This document shows positions 8,275 to 14,308 of a stretch of 22,854 nucleotides of DNA, piece by piece; position 1 is the stretch's first letter; every line of letters begins with the position of its first letter. The DNA is from Actinomycetes bacterium. GTDB taxonomy: Bacteria > Actinomycetota > Actinomycetes > Actinomycetales > Microbacteriaceae. Location: NCBI GenBank assembly GCA_023386675.1, contig JAEWJG010000379.1, forward strand, positions 1 through 22,854, in the 5' to 3' direction. Both the position numbers and the translations under genes were made by a program. Under the pieces are notes generated by a model, which was not told where the DNA came from, searched no databases, and saw nothing but the letters and a program-made list of their open reading frames with translations.

Positions 8275-8401
8275 GCGGCCACGGTACTCGCGCACGCGTC
8301 GGGCGTGCTGTGACGCGGTCAGGGGAAATGTCCACTACTCCGCGCAGGGGCCGCCGTCTACCGGTCGGTGGCGACCGCGCAAATGTCGGAGGATATGAGG
8401 G

Positions 8402-9256
8402 ATGGACAAACCCGCTGCCCCCATTCCCCTTCTGCTCGGAAGGTATCGGCCGGATCGGCTGCTCGCGCGCGGCGGCTCCTCGATGGTCTTCCGCGCTCGC
8501 GACGAGAACCTCGGCCGCGACGTCGCGATCAAGCTCCTCTCCTCGGGGACCGCCGACGACCTGGCCAGGTTCCGGTCGGAGATCGGCGTGCTCGCCGGCC
8601 TCCGTCATCACGGCGTCGTCTCGATCCTGGACGCGGGAGTCGACGACTCCTCCCCGAAGGACCCGCGCCCCTTCCTGGTGATCGAGCTGGTCGAGGGCGA
8701 CACCCTCCGGGCGATGCTGAGCGGCGATCCGCTGACGACCCACCGGATCGGCGAGATCGCGTTCGAGGTCGCCGAGACGCTGGAATACGTCCACGCGCGT
8801 GGCGTCATCCATCGCGACGTGACACCGAGCAACATCATGGTCGTCGACTACGGCACCCGGTTCTCGCGTCCGCGGGCCCGGCTCACGGACTTCGGCATCG
8901 CCATCCACGCGACCCGCCCGCAGGAGATCACCGAGGAGACGTTCGGCACCGCCGCCTACCTCAGCCTCGAGCAGGTACGGGGCGAGACTCTGACGCCGGC
9001 ATCGGACATCTACTCCCTCGGCCTCGTGCTGCTGGAGTGCTTCACGCGAACGGTCGAGTTCCCGGGGTCGCCGGTGGATTCGGCGCTCGCCCGCCTGGAC
9101 CGCGATCCGGTGACACCCGACACCATCCCCGAGCCCTGGCGGACCCTCATCCGGTCGATGACGCAGGCGGATCCGTCGCGGCGGCCGTCCGCGGCCGACG
9201 TCGCGACCGCCGCACGCGAGGCCCTGCGCGCGGACCGTCAGCACGAACCGGCCTGA
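8402..9256 (+). CDS. Soluble Ser/Thr protein kinase with altered catalytic loop
   Basis: This 284-residue protein is almost entirely one kinase domain: glycine-rich loop ARGGSSMVF (22-30), VAIK lysine 44, probable helix-C Glu60, HRD at 137-139, DFG at 163-165, SLE in place of APE at 188-190 and SDIYSLG (201-207). Unlike typical actinobacterial Pkn proteins it has no transmembrane helix and no PASTA or other sensor domain, so it should be cytoplasmic. The catalytic loop reads HRDVTPSN: the lysine two places after the catalytic Asp in Ser/Thr kinases (HRDLKPEN) is Thr141. The third Gly of the nucleotide loop is Ser. Asp139, Asn144 and Asp163 remain, so activity is possible but unproven. The ATG follows a GGAGG sequence at a rather long spacing. 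No phosphatase or FHA partner is nearby. Confidence 0.9.
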   Translation: MDKPAAPIPLLLGRYRPDRLLARGGSSMVFRARDENLGRDVAIKLLSSGTADDLARFRSEIGVLAGLRHHGVVSILDAGVDDSSPKDPRPFLVIELVEGDTLRAMLSGDPLTTHRIGEIAFEVAETLEYVHARGVIHRDVTPSNIMVVDYGTRFSRPRARLTDFGIAIHATRPQEITEETFGTAAYLSLEQVRGETLTPASDIYSLGLVLLECFTRTVEFPGSPVDSALARLDRDPVTPDTIPEPWRTLIRSMTQADPSRRPSAADVATAAREALRADRQHEPA

Positions 9257-9297
9257 GCGCAGACGGCCGCTCGGGGCGCCGACGTAGCATTGGGGAC

Positions 9298-9939
9298 GTG
9301 CCAACGACCGCTGAGCCGACTCCTGCGCGCCTGACCGCGCGCGGGGCGAAGACGCGGGAGCGGATCGTCACCGCGGCGGCCGACCTGATGTACACCCGCG
9401 GCGTCGCAGCGACGACGCTGGACGACGTCCTCGCCGAGAGCGGCGTCAGCAAGTCGCAGCTCTACCGCCACTTCGCCGGCAAGGACGAGGTGGTCCGCGC
9501 CGTCATCGAGCTCCTGGGCGAGCGGGTCATCCAGCGCGAGCGCGCCGCGCTCTCCGGCGTGTCCTCGATGGCCGGGCTGCGGCGCTGGCGCGACGCCCTG
9601 GTCCAGAACAGTGCGCTGCAGCACGGCGCCTACGGCTGCGCGCTCGGTTCGTTCGCGTCCGAGGTCGCCGACCACGACGAGGTCGCCCGCCGGGCGCTGC
9701 TGGCGCTGTTCGCAGAATGGGAGGACCTGTTGTCCGACGCCATCCGCCGGTTGCAGGAGAACGGCGCGCTGCCGCCCGAGGCTCCTGTCGACGCGCTCGC
9801 GACCGGTCTGCTCGCGGCCCTGCAGGGCGGGTACCTGCTCGCCCAGACCGCCCGGGACGTCGCGCCGATGGCCACCGCGATCGACATGGCCCTGCTGCAC
9901 ATGGAGGGCTTGTCGCGCGCGTCATCCAAACTGGACTAA
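9298..9939 (+). CDS. TetR/AcrR-family transcriptional regulator
   Basis: This 213-residue protein has an N-terminal TetR helix-turn-helix (about residues 17-63: TRERIVTAAADLMYTRGV, then LAESGVSKSQLYRHFAGKDEVV). The ligand domain contains YGCALGSFASEVADHDE, a motif common in one TetR subgroup that often neighbours oxidoreductases. GTG at 9298 is chosen because the -10-like TAGCAT at 9285-9290 ends 7 nt before it, the leaderless arrangement; no better ATG precedes the HTH. A palindrome covers its stop codon and the promoter of the next gene, an NADP-dependent oxidoreductase, which is the likely target. Ligand unknown, perhaps an electrophile or quinone by analogy. Confidence 0.92.
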   Translation: MPTTAEPTPARLTARGAKTRERIVTAAADLMYTRGVAATTLDDVLAESGVSKSQLYRHFAGKDEVVRAVIELLGERVIQRERAALSGVSSMAGLRRWRDALVQNSALQHGAYGCALGSFASEVADHDEVARRALLALFAEWEDLLSDAIRRLQENGALPPEAPVDALATGLLAALQGGYLLAQTARDVAPMATAIDMALLHMEGLSRASSKLD

Positions 9940-9949
9940 ATAGTCCTGT
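9930..9949. promoter_or_regulatory. Palindromic candidate TetR operator
   Basis: The inverted repeat GGACTA-AA-TAGTCC (9933-9946) is perfect in its 6-bp arms and extends outward by AC/GT after one mismatched pair, giving a 20-bp site. It overlaps the TAA stop of the TetR gene. It also covers the likely -35 (TGGACT or GGACTA), which lies 18-19 nt before a TAGGAT -10 box at 9957-9962 for the downstream oxidoreductase. Placement and symmetry suit repression of the oxidoreductase by the adjacent TetR protein. Confidence 0.6.
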
Positions 9950-10040
9950 TTGCGGATAGGATGTTCCCTGATCCGGCCCGATGGCCGAACCTGGAGATAC
10001 GCGGCGGCGCGAAGCGTCCGCCCATGCGAGGAGACATCCG

Positions 10041-10958
10041 ATGAAGGCGGTAGTGGTGACAGACCCGGCCCAGGGACCGGCGGGGATGCAGCTCGCGGAG
10101 CGGCCGGAGCCGAAGCCGGCGATCAACGACGTGCTGGTCGAGGTCCACGCCGCGGCGTACGTCCCGACCGAGATCGACTGGCCGTCCACCTGGGCGGACC
10201 GCGCCGGCCGGCCGAAGTCGCCGTCCATCCTCGGTCACGACGTCGCGGGCGTCGTGACCGCGCTCGGCTACGGCACCACAGGGCTGAGCATCGGGCAGCG
10301 CGTCTTCGGCATCACCGACTGGCACCGCGACGGCACCCTCGCCGAGTACGTCGCCGTCGAGTCCCGCAACCTCGCGCCGCTTCCCGGCGACATCGATTTC
10401 GCGGTCGGCGCGAGCCTCCCGATCTCCGGCCTGACGGCCTGGCAGGGTCTCTTCCAGCACGGCCGCCTGCGCTCCGGGCAGACCGTTCTCGCGCACGGGG
10501 CCGCCGGCGCCGTCGGCACGATGGTGACCCAGCTCGCCCGCGAGGCGGGCGCCCACGTCATCGGAACCGGCCGCGCCGCGGACCGGGACAAGGCCCTCGA
10601 CTTCGGCGCGCACGAGTTCGTCGACCTGGAGCACGACGACCTGGACGCGGTCGGTCGAGTCGACCTCGTCTTCGACGTCATCGGCGGTGCGGTTCAGGAG
10701 CGGTCCGTCCCGCTGATCCGGCCCGGCGGCATCCTGGTCACGATCACCGGGCTCGGCGAGGTTCGACCGGTGGAGGGCCTCTCCGTCGACTTCGTCGTCG
10801 AATCCGTGCCCGCGCAGCTGACCGAGATTGTCCAGCGCGTCCGCGACGGCAGGCTGCGCACGAACATCGACGCCGTCGCCTCCCTCGGCGACGCGGTCGC
10901 CGCTCTCAATCCGACGCAGCGCCGCCAGGGCAAGACCGTCATCCGCATCCGCCCGTGA
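10041..10958 (+). CDS. Zinc-free MDR/quinone-oxidoreductase-type NADP-dependent enzyme
   Basis: This 305-residue medium-chain dehydrogenase/reductase has an N-terminal GroES-like domain (LVEVHAAAYVPTEIDW, ILGHDVAGVV near 63-72) and a Rossmann domain with AHGAAGAVG at 151-159, the nucleotide-binding loop of the QOR subgroup. Structural-zinc cysteines and the catalytic-zinc ligand pattern of alcohol dehydrogenases are missing, so hydride transfer from NADPH to a quinone or activated alkene is the expected chemistry. ATG 10041 is preceded by GAGGAG at a 7-nt spacing; the in-frame ATG at 9981 has no such site. The small GNAT gene follows after 34 bp, and the TetR gene and palindrome precede it, so inducible detoxification of reactive carbonyls or quinones is a reasonable inference. 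Confidence 0.92.
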   Translation: MKAVVVTDPAQGPAGMQLAERPEPKPAINDVLVEVHAAAYVPTEIDWPSTWADRAGRPKSPSILGHDVAGVVTALGYGTTGLSIGQRVFGITDWHRDGTLAEYVAVESRNLAPLPGDIDFAVGASLPISGLTAWQGLFQHGRLRSGQTVLAHGAAGAVGTMVTQLAREAGAHVIGTGRAADRDKALDFGAHEFVDLEHDDLDAVGRVDLVFDVIGGAVQERSVPLIRPGGILVTITGLGEVRPVEGLSVDFVVESVPAQLTEIVQRVRDGRLRTNIDAVASLGDAVAALNPTQRRQGKTVIRIRP

Positions 10959-10992
10959 CACCATCCATCCGAACAGATCAGGAGAGCAGCTC

Positions 10993-11424
10993 ATGGCCAC
11001 AGATTTCGAATACCCCGACGAGGCCGGCTATCCCGACGGCGTCGGCACCCTCACCGAGGACCAGGTCGTCCTCATCGACGAGGTGACCGACGACCACTCC
11101 CCCACGATCACGTTCTTCGTCTCGCGCAACGAGCCGATCTCGACCTATGAGGCGATCTCCGGCGACACCGTGATCGGCGGCCTGACCTACGAGGTGGCCG
11201 GCGAGAACCGGATCGTCCTGGTCGCGACCGCCGTGTTCCCCGAGTATCGCGGTCAGGGCGTCGCCACCGAGCTGATCCGCCGCGTCCTGGATGACATCCG
11301 CACCCGCCGCAACACGGTCACCGTCCTGTGCCCGATCGTGCGGGCGTTCCTGGACCGCAACCCCGAGTACGACGACCTCGTGGACCCGGCGCTCCCCGGG
11401 CTGCGGAGCCGCCCCGAGAGCTGA
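10993..11424 (+). CDS. Small GNAT-like protein (YjdJ/Acetyltransf_CG type)
   Basis: This 143-residue protein carries a compact GNAT core: VFPEYRGQGVATELI at 81-95 binds acetyl-CoA in this family, and CPIVRAFLDRNPEYDDLV (113-130) is the characteristic C-terminal motif of the minimal COG2388/PF14542 acetyltransferase-like proteins. The N-terminal 30 residues are acidic and extra compared with the minimal family. ATG 10993 has AGGAGA about 8-9 nt upstream. It lies 34 bp after the oxidoreductase gene on the same strand and is probably in the same TetR-controlled unit. The substrate is unknown. It ends just before a tandem repeat separating it from the convergent SRPBCC gene. Confidence 0.87.
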   Translation: MATDFEYPDEAGYPDGVGTLTEDQVVLIDEVTDDHSPTITFFVSRNEPISTYEAISGDTVIGGLTYEVAGENRIVLVATAVFPEYRGQGVATELIRRVLDDIRTRRNTVTVLCPIVRAFLDRNPEYDDLVDPALPGLRSRPES

Positions 11425-11442
11425 TCAGCCGCGGTGGTCGCC

Positions 11443-11511
11443 GTCCGACGGTCACCGTGCGACGGTCACCGTGCGACGATCACCGTGCGACGATCAGCGT
11501 GCGACGGTGGC
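11443..11511. repeat. 14-bp tandem repeat, about five copies
   Basis: The unit GTGCGACGGTCACC recurs head to tail at 11443, 11457, 11471 and 11485, with a partial fifth copy from 11499. Copies 1-2 differ at one base, and copies 3-4 have A for G and late changes. The ACGGT-C-ACCGT core of the first units is self-complementary, so small hairpins are possible on either strand. The array fills the gap between the convergent GNAT and SRPBCC genes and runs over the last codons of the latter. Confidence 0.85.
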
Positions 11512-11946
11512 GTGGTATTCGGCGAGCACCGGCGGCACGCCGTCGTTCAGCATCCGTCGCCGGACGCGGCCCAGGAGCCTCGACATAGCGAAGCCGCCGA
11601 GGCCGGTGAAGCCGGTGTGGACCCACGTGAAGCGGGTGCCTCCCGGGACAGGCTCGAGCCGGTACGTCACCTCGGTGACGTCGCCGGCATCCTCGTCGCC
11701 CCTCCACGTGTACCGCAGAAGCTCCGGGGCCCGCGCCTCGAGCACTTCGCAATAGACGACGCCCGCCCAGCCGATCGTGGGCTTGCCCACGAACCGGAAC
11801 CTCCGGCCGACCTCCGGGGCGAAGTCCTCGGGACGACCGCCCTGTCCGGTGGTGGTCCACTTCGCCACCCAGGCGGGGTCGGTGAGGACGTGCCAGACCT
11901 GCTCCACCGGGTACGGATACTCGCGGACGACCGTGTATTCGCTCAT
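11494..11946 (-). CDS. SRPBCC (START/Bet v 1-like) family protein
   Basis: This 150-residue protein has the hydrophobic-cavity fold of the SRPBCC superfamily, read from YPYPVEQVWHVLTDPAWVAKW at the N-terminus, alternating beta strands (PGGTRFTWVHTGFTG near 113-127) and a long C-terminal helix. Such proteins bind or modify small hydrophobic ligands; the ligand here is unknown. ATG 11946 lies 6 nt after a TAGGTT -10 box on the minus strand with TTGCCT exactly 17 nt further upstream, a good leaderless promoter. It is divergent from a TetR gene at 12007, whose product is the probable regulator. Its final codons (ending TVAR) fall inside the 14-bp repeat array, so the C-terminus may vary between strains. 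Confidence 0.88.
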   Translation of the reverse strand: MSEYTVVREYPYPVEQVWHVLTDPAWVAKWTTTGQGGRPEDFAPEVGRRFRFVGKPTIGWAGVVYCEVLEARAPELLRYTWRGDEDAGDVTEVTYRLEPVPGGTRFTWVHTGFTGLGGFAMSRLLGRVRRRMLNDGVPPVLAEYHATVAR

Positions 11947-11952
11947 GCGATC

Positions 11953-11981
11953 AACCTACCTACCGTTAGGTAGATAGGCAA
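11953..11981 (-). promoter_or_regulatory. Promoter of the SRPBCC gene
   Basis: On the minus strand TTGCCT (11981-11976), a 17-nt spacer and TAGGTT (11958-11953) form a clear promoter. The expected start point coincides with the ATG at 11946, so the mRNA would be leaderless. Confidence 0.6.
11956..11973. promoter_or_regulatory. Palindromic candidate TetR operator, SRPBCC/TetR intergenic
   Basis: CTACCTA-CCGT-TAGGTAG has perfect 7-bp arms and lies in the spacer and -10 of the SRPBCC promoter. A related imperfect inverted repeat, CTAACG-AG-CGGTAG (one mismatch), lies just downstream at about 11984-11997 and reaches the TAGGCT -10 box of the TetR gene (11995-12000). The two sites could let one TetR dimer type control both divergent genes. 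Confidence 0.55.
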
Positions 11982-12006
11982 GACTAACGAGCGGTAGGCT
12001 GGGGCC

Positions 12007-12609
12007 ATGGTCGAGACGACGACGACGGCGGCTCCCCGCCGAGACGGGGCCGGGACGCGGCGCGAAGCGCTTCGGGTGGCGATGCGGTTGTTCACCGAGC
12101 AGGGGTACGAAGCGACGTCGCTGCGGCAGATCGCCGACGCGCTCGGAATCAACAAGGCCTCGCTGTACTACCACTTCCCGAACAAGGAGGCGCTCCTGCG
12201 CTCCGTGTTCGAACAGCGCGGAACCGAGGCGCAGGAGCTCGTCGCCTGGTGCGAGCAGCAGCCCCAGACGACCGCCCTGGTCCGCGAGACGGTGATGCGC
12301 TGGGTCGACACGTACTCGGAGGAGAAGCTGCAGGGCATCCGCTTCCTCCGCGCCAACCCCTTCATCGGCCGCGCGCTGGCGAGCGCAGAGGGCGACCGCA
12401 TCGGGGATCCGCTGAACCGGCTGGGCGAGTTGCTCGCGAGCCTCCTCCCCGATCCGGCACCCGAGAAGGCGATGCTGGTGCGGATGGCCGTGCTGAGCAT
12501 CAACGCCGCGGTCGAAGCGGCGGCCGGCACGGAGACATCCGACCCGGAGATCGTCGCCGCCGCACGCGCGGCCGCACGCGCCCTGGTCGACGCTGCGCTT
12601 CGACCCTGA
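12007..12609 (+). CDS. TetR/AcrR-family transcriptional regulator
   Basis: This 200-residue regulator has a standard TetR HTH at about residues 17-62 (TRREALRVAMRLFTEQGYEATSLRQIADALGI then NKASLYYHFPNKEALL). The all-helical ligand domain contains FLRANPFIGRALASAEGDRIGDP. ATG 12007 is 6 nt after TAGGCT, the leaderless pattern. It is divergent from the SRPBCC gene, with palindromes in the 60-bp gap, so autoregulation and control of the SRPBCC gene are the simplest reading. The inducer is unknown. Downstream, 12610-12809 contains no convincing gene before the convergent SDR gene. Confidence 0.92.
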   Translation: MVETTTTAAPRRDGAGTRREALRVAMRLFTEQGYEATSLRQIADALGINKASLYYHFPNKEALLRSVFEQRGTEAQELVAWCEQQPQTTALVRETVMRWVDTYSEEKLQGIRFLRANPFIGRALASAEGDRIGDPLNRLGELLASLLPDPAPEKAMLVRMAVLSINAAVEAAAGTETSDPEIVAAARAAARALVDAALRP

Positions 12610-12809
12610 GGGCCGCCCGCGCGCACGGCCGGCTCACGGAGCGTACGTACGATATCCAGCGCCCCGAGGAAGACCTCGCGCGTCGCGTCGTTGGAGGCGT
12701 GACCCTCCTGGATACCGAAGGCACTGGTCACTACACCCACGGCCACGTTGGCGGCCGCACCCACTGGCGAAGTGTCTCCGGGGGCGGGCCACGCGGCTCA
12801 CGACGGCGC

Positions 12810-13610
12810 CTAGAGCATCCCGGTCAGCACGCCGCCGTCCGCGCGCAGGGTGGCGCCGTTGGTCGCCGAAGCGAGGGGGCTGGCCAGGTAGGCGACCAGC
12901 GTCGCGATCTCGTCGGGCTCGATGAAGCGCTCGAGCAGTGTGGTGCGGTTCTGGCCGATGATCGCCTGTTTCACCGCGTCGACAGGCGCCGACTGCGCCG
13001 CGGCGATAGCCTGGACCGTGTCGGCCACGCCGTCCGAGTAGGTCGGACCGCCGAGCACGGTGTTGACCGTGACGGCGGTGCCCCTGGTCCGCTTGGCGAG
13101 GCCGTTGCCGAGGGCGATCATCGCCGCTTTGGTGACGCCGTAGTGGATCATGTCGGCGGGGACGTTGACGCCGGACTCGCTGGCGATGAACAGCACACGG
13201 CCCCATCCGCGGTCGAGCATGCCGGGGAGCGCGCGGCGGGACAGGCGCACGCCGCTCATCAGGTTGACCTCGAGATAGCGCGACCAGTCCTCGTCGACGA
13301 TGTCCTCGAACTCGGCCAGCCCGAACATCCCGACGTTGTTGACGAGGATGTCGACCTCCTGCAGCTGCGGCGACGCGGCGAGCGCATCCTCCACGCCGGC
13401 CGCGTCGGCGAAGTCGACCACGACACCGGTGTGCTCGGCCCCGGGGTGCCTGGTCCGGAGACGGGTCACGGCCGCCTCGACCGCCTCCGGGCGCCGTCCG
13501 CTGAGGATGACCCGCGCTCCCTCCGCCGCGAGCCGCTCGGCCACGGCGGAGCCGATCCCGCGCGTCGATCCGCTGACGAATGCGCTTCTGCCCTGCAGCT
13601 GGAGGTCCAT
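12810..13610 (-). CDS. Short-chain dehydrogenase/reductase (classical SDR)
   Basis: This 266-residue NAD(P)-dependent oxidoreductase has cofactor loop SGSTRGIG (13-20), NNVG at 91-94, catalytic Asn115, Ser144, Tyr157 and Lys161 (YGVTK), and the C-terminal ASPLASATNGATLRADGGV pattern that closes the classical SDR fold. Arg39/Arg40 after the second strand suggest NADP preference. Length is normal for the family. ATG 13610 is preceded by AAAGGA at a good spacing and by a leader of about 50 nt from the promoter at 13665-13693. It is divergent from a MarR gene, with two operator-like palindromes between them. MarR-controlled SDRs usually act on small aromatic or phenolic compounds, but the substrate here is not readable. 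Confidence 0.93.
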   Translation of the reverse strand: MDLQLQGRSAFVSGSTRGIGSAVAERLAAEGARVILSGRRPEAVEAAVTRLRTRHPGAEHTGVVVDFADAAGVEDALAASPQLQEVDILVNNVGMFGLAEFEDIVDEDWSRYLEVNLMSGVRLSRRALPGMLDRGWGRVLFIASESGVNVPADMIHYGVTKAAMIALGNGLAKRTRGTAVTVNTVLGGPTYSDGVADTVQAIAAAQSAPVDAVKQAIIGQNRTTLLERFIEPDEIATLVAYLASPLASATNGATLRADGGVLTGML

Positions 13611-13647
13611 GTCCGATCCTTTCGTGGAGTTCCCAGGCGCCGTGATG

Positions 13648-13663
13648 ACTTGCCTAGGAAAGT
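13648..13663. promoter_or_regulatory. Candidate MarR operator 1
   Basis: ACTTGCCTAGGAAAGT is a 16-bp palindrome with one mismatched pair. It sits over the predicted SDR transcription start (-10 at 13665-13670 on the minus strand). Confidence 0.65.
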
Positions 13664-13664
13664 G

Positions 13665-13693
13665 ACTCTATCGCCCCTGACTTGCCTGGGCAA
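13665..13693 (-). promoter_or_regulatory. Promoter of the SDR gene
   Basis: On the minus strand TTGCCC (13693-13688), a 17-nt spacer and TAGAGT (13670-13665). The -35 lies inside operator 2 and the start site inside operator 1. Confidence 0.55.
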
Positions 13694-13705
13694 GTGCGCT
13701 AGGCT
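13677..13705 (+). promoter_or_regulatory. Promoter of the MarR gene
   Basis: CTGACT (13677-13682), a 17-nt spacer and TAGGCT (13700-13705), with the ATG 6 nt further on. The transcript would be leaderless. Confidence 0.6.
13680..13695. promoter_or_regulatory. Candidate MarR operator 2
   Basis: ACTTGCC-TG-GGCAAGT has perfect 7-bp arms and is nearly identical to operator 1. The two centres are 32 bp apart, about three helical turns. It lies in the spacer of the MarR promoter and over the -35 of the SDR promoter, so one protein bound here could repress both genes. Confidence 0.68.
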
Positions 13706-13711
13706 CCCACC

Positions 13712-14209
13712 ATGGCCGCAGCCACCCCACCCTCGGGTCTCGATCCCGAACAGCTCGAAGCCTGGGCGGCGATCGCCACTCTGGTCGAACGGCTGCCTGC
13801 CGCCCTCGACGCGCAGCTGCAGCGCGACAGCGGCCTCACGCACTACGAGCACGGGTTGCTCTTCGCGCTCGACACCGCACCCGGTCGCGCTCTGCGGATG
13901 AGCACGCTCGCCGGCTACGCGAGCAGCACCCTCTCCCGTCTCTCGCGCGCGATCTCGCGGCTCGAGAAGAAGGGGTGGGCGCGGCGCCAGACGGATCCGG
14001 CCGACGGCCGCTTCACCCTGGCTGTCCTCACCGACGACGGCCACGATCTGGTCGCCCGCTCCACGCCGGCCCACCATGCGCTGGTCCAGGAGCTCGTGTT
14101 CGATCCGCTCACCCGCACACAGATCGCCCAGCTCGCGTCGATCAGCAGCCGGATCATCGCGGGGATCGGCCCGGCGCCCGCCTGGGTGCCTCCGAAGCCC
14201 GGGAGCTGA
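13712..14209 (+). CDS. MarR-family transcriptional regulator
   Basis: This 165-residue winged-helix regulator contains GLTHYEHGLLFALDTAPGRALRMSTLAGYASSTLSRLSRAISRLEKKGWARR (about 41-91), given here for its parts: the leading helix pair, the recognition helix around SSTLSRLSRAISRLEKKG, and the wing RRQTDPADGRFTLAVLTDDG (90-109), where DPADGR is the classic MarR wing signature. ATG 13712 follows TAGGCT by 6 nt. It is divergent from the SDR gene with two matching 16-bp palindromes between, so it most likely represses both the SDR gene and itself. A phenolic ligand is common in the family but unproven here. The desaturase gene 99 bp downstream on the same strand might also be read from this unit. 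Confidence 0.93.
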   Translation: MAAATPPSGLDPEQLEAWAAIATLVERLPAALDAQLQRDSGLTHYEHGLLFALDTAPGRALRMSTLAGYASSTLSRLSRAISRLEKKGWARRQTDPADGRFTLAVLTDDGHDLVARSTPAHHALVQELVFDPLTRTQIAQLASISSRIIAGIGPAPAWVPPKPGS

Positions 14210-14308
14210 CGCCGACGAACACCCAGCTTCGCCGCCTACGCTGACATCATCTCGGGCGTTCCGCCCACATCCTCGGCTGGGAAGTCGTCTCGACTCAGCG
14301 GAGGAAGC

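Noticed and set aside
8296..8401. Possible regulatory RNA between DUF445 and the kinase
   Set aside because: Only short GC-rich partial inverted repeats (CGGTC/GACCG) are seen. Nothing is beyond what is expected at this GC content.
6806..9304. An 832-residue minus-strand frame across the kinase and DUF445 genes
   Set aside because: It is Arg/Pro/Gly-rich low-complexity translation lying opposite or out of frame with two well-supported genes.
10994..11424. Defence, toxin-antitoxin or mobile-element reading of the small genes in the window
   Set aside because: The small genes carry GNAT, DUF7882 or unrecognised sequences with host-like codon use. There are no integrase, transposase, nuclease or toxin motifs and no flanking repeats.
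12642..12651. CGTACGTACG 10-bp palindrome
   Set aside because: It lies in a convergent gap away from any promoter, so there is no context to support an operator.
12249..13901. A 550-residue plus-strand frame across TetR, SDR and MarR genes
   Set aside because: It is a shadow frame, and all three underlying genes have complete motif sets in other frames.
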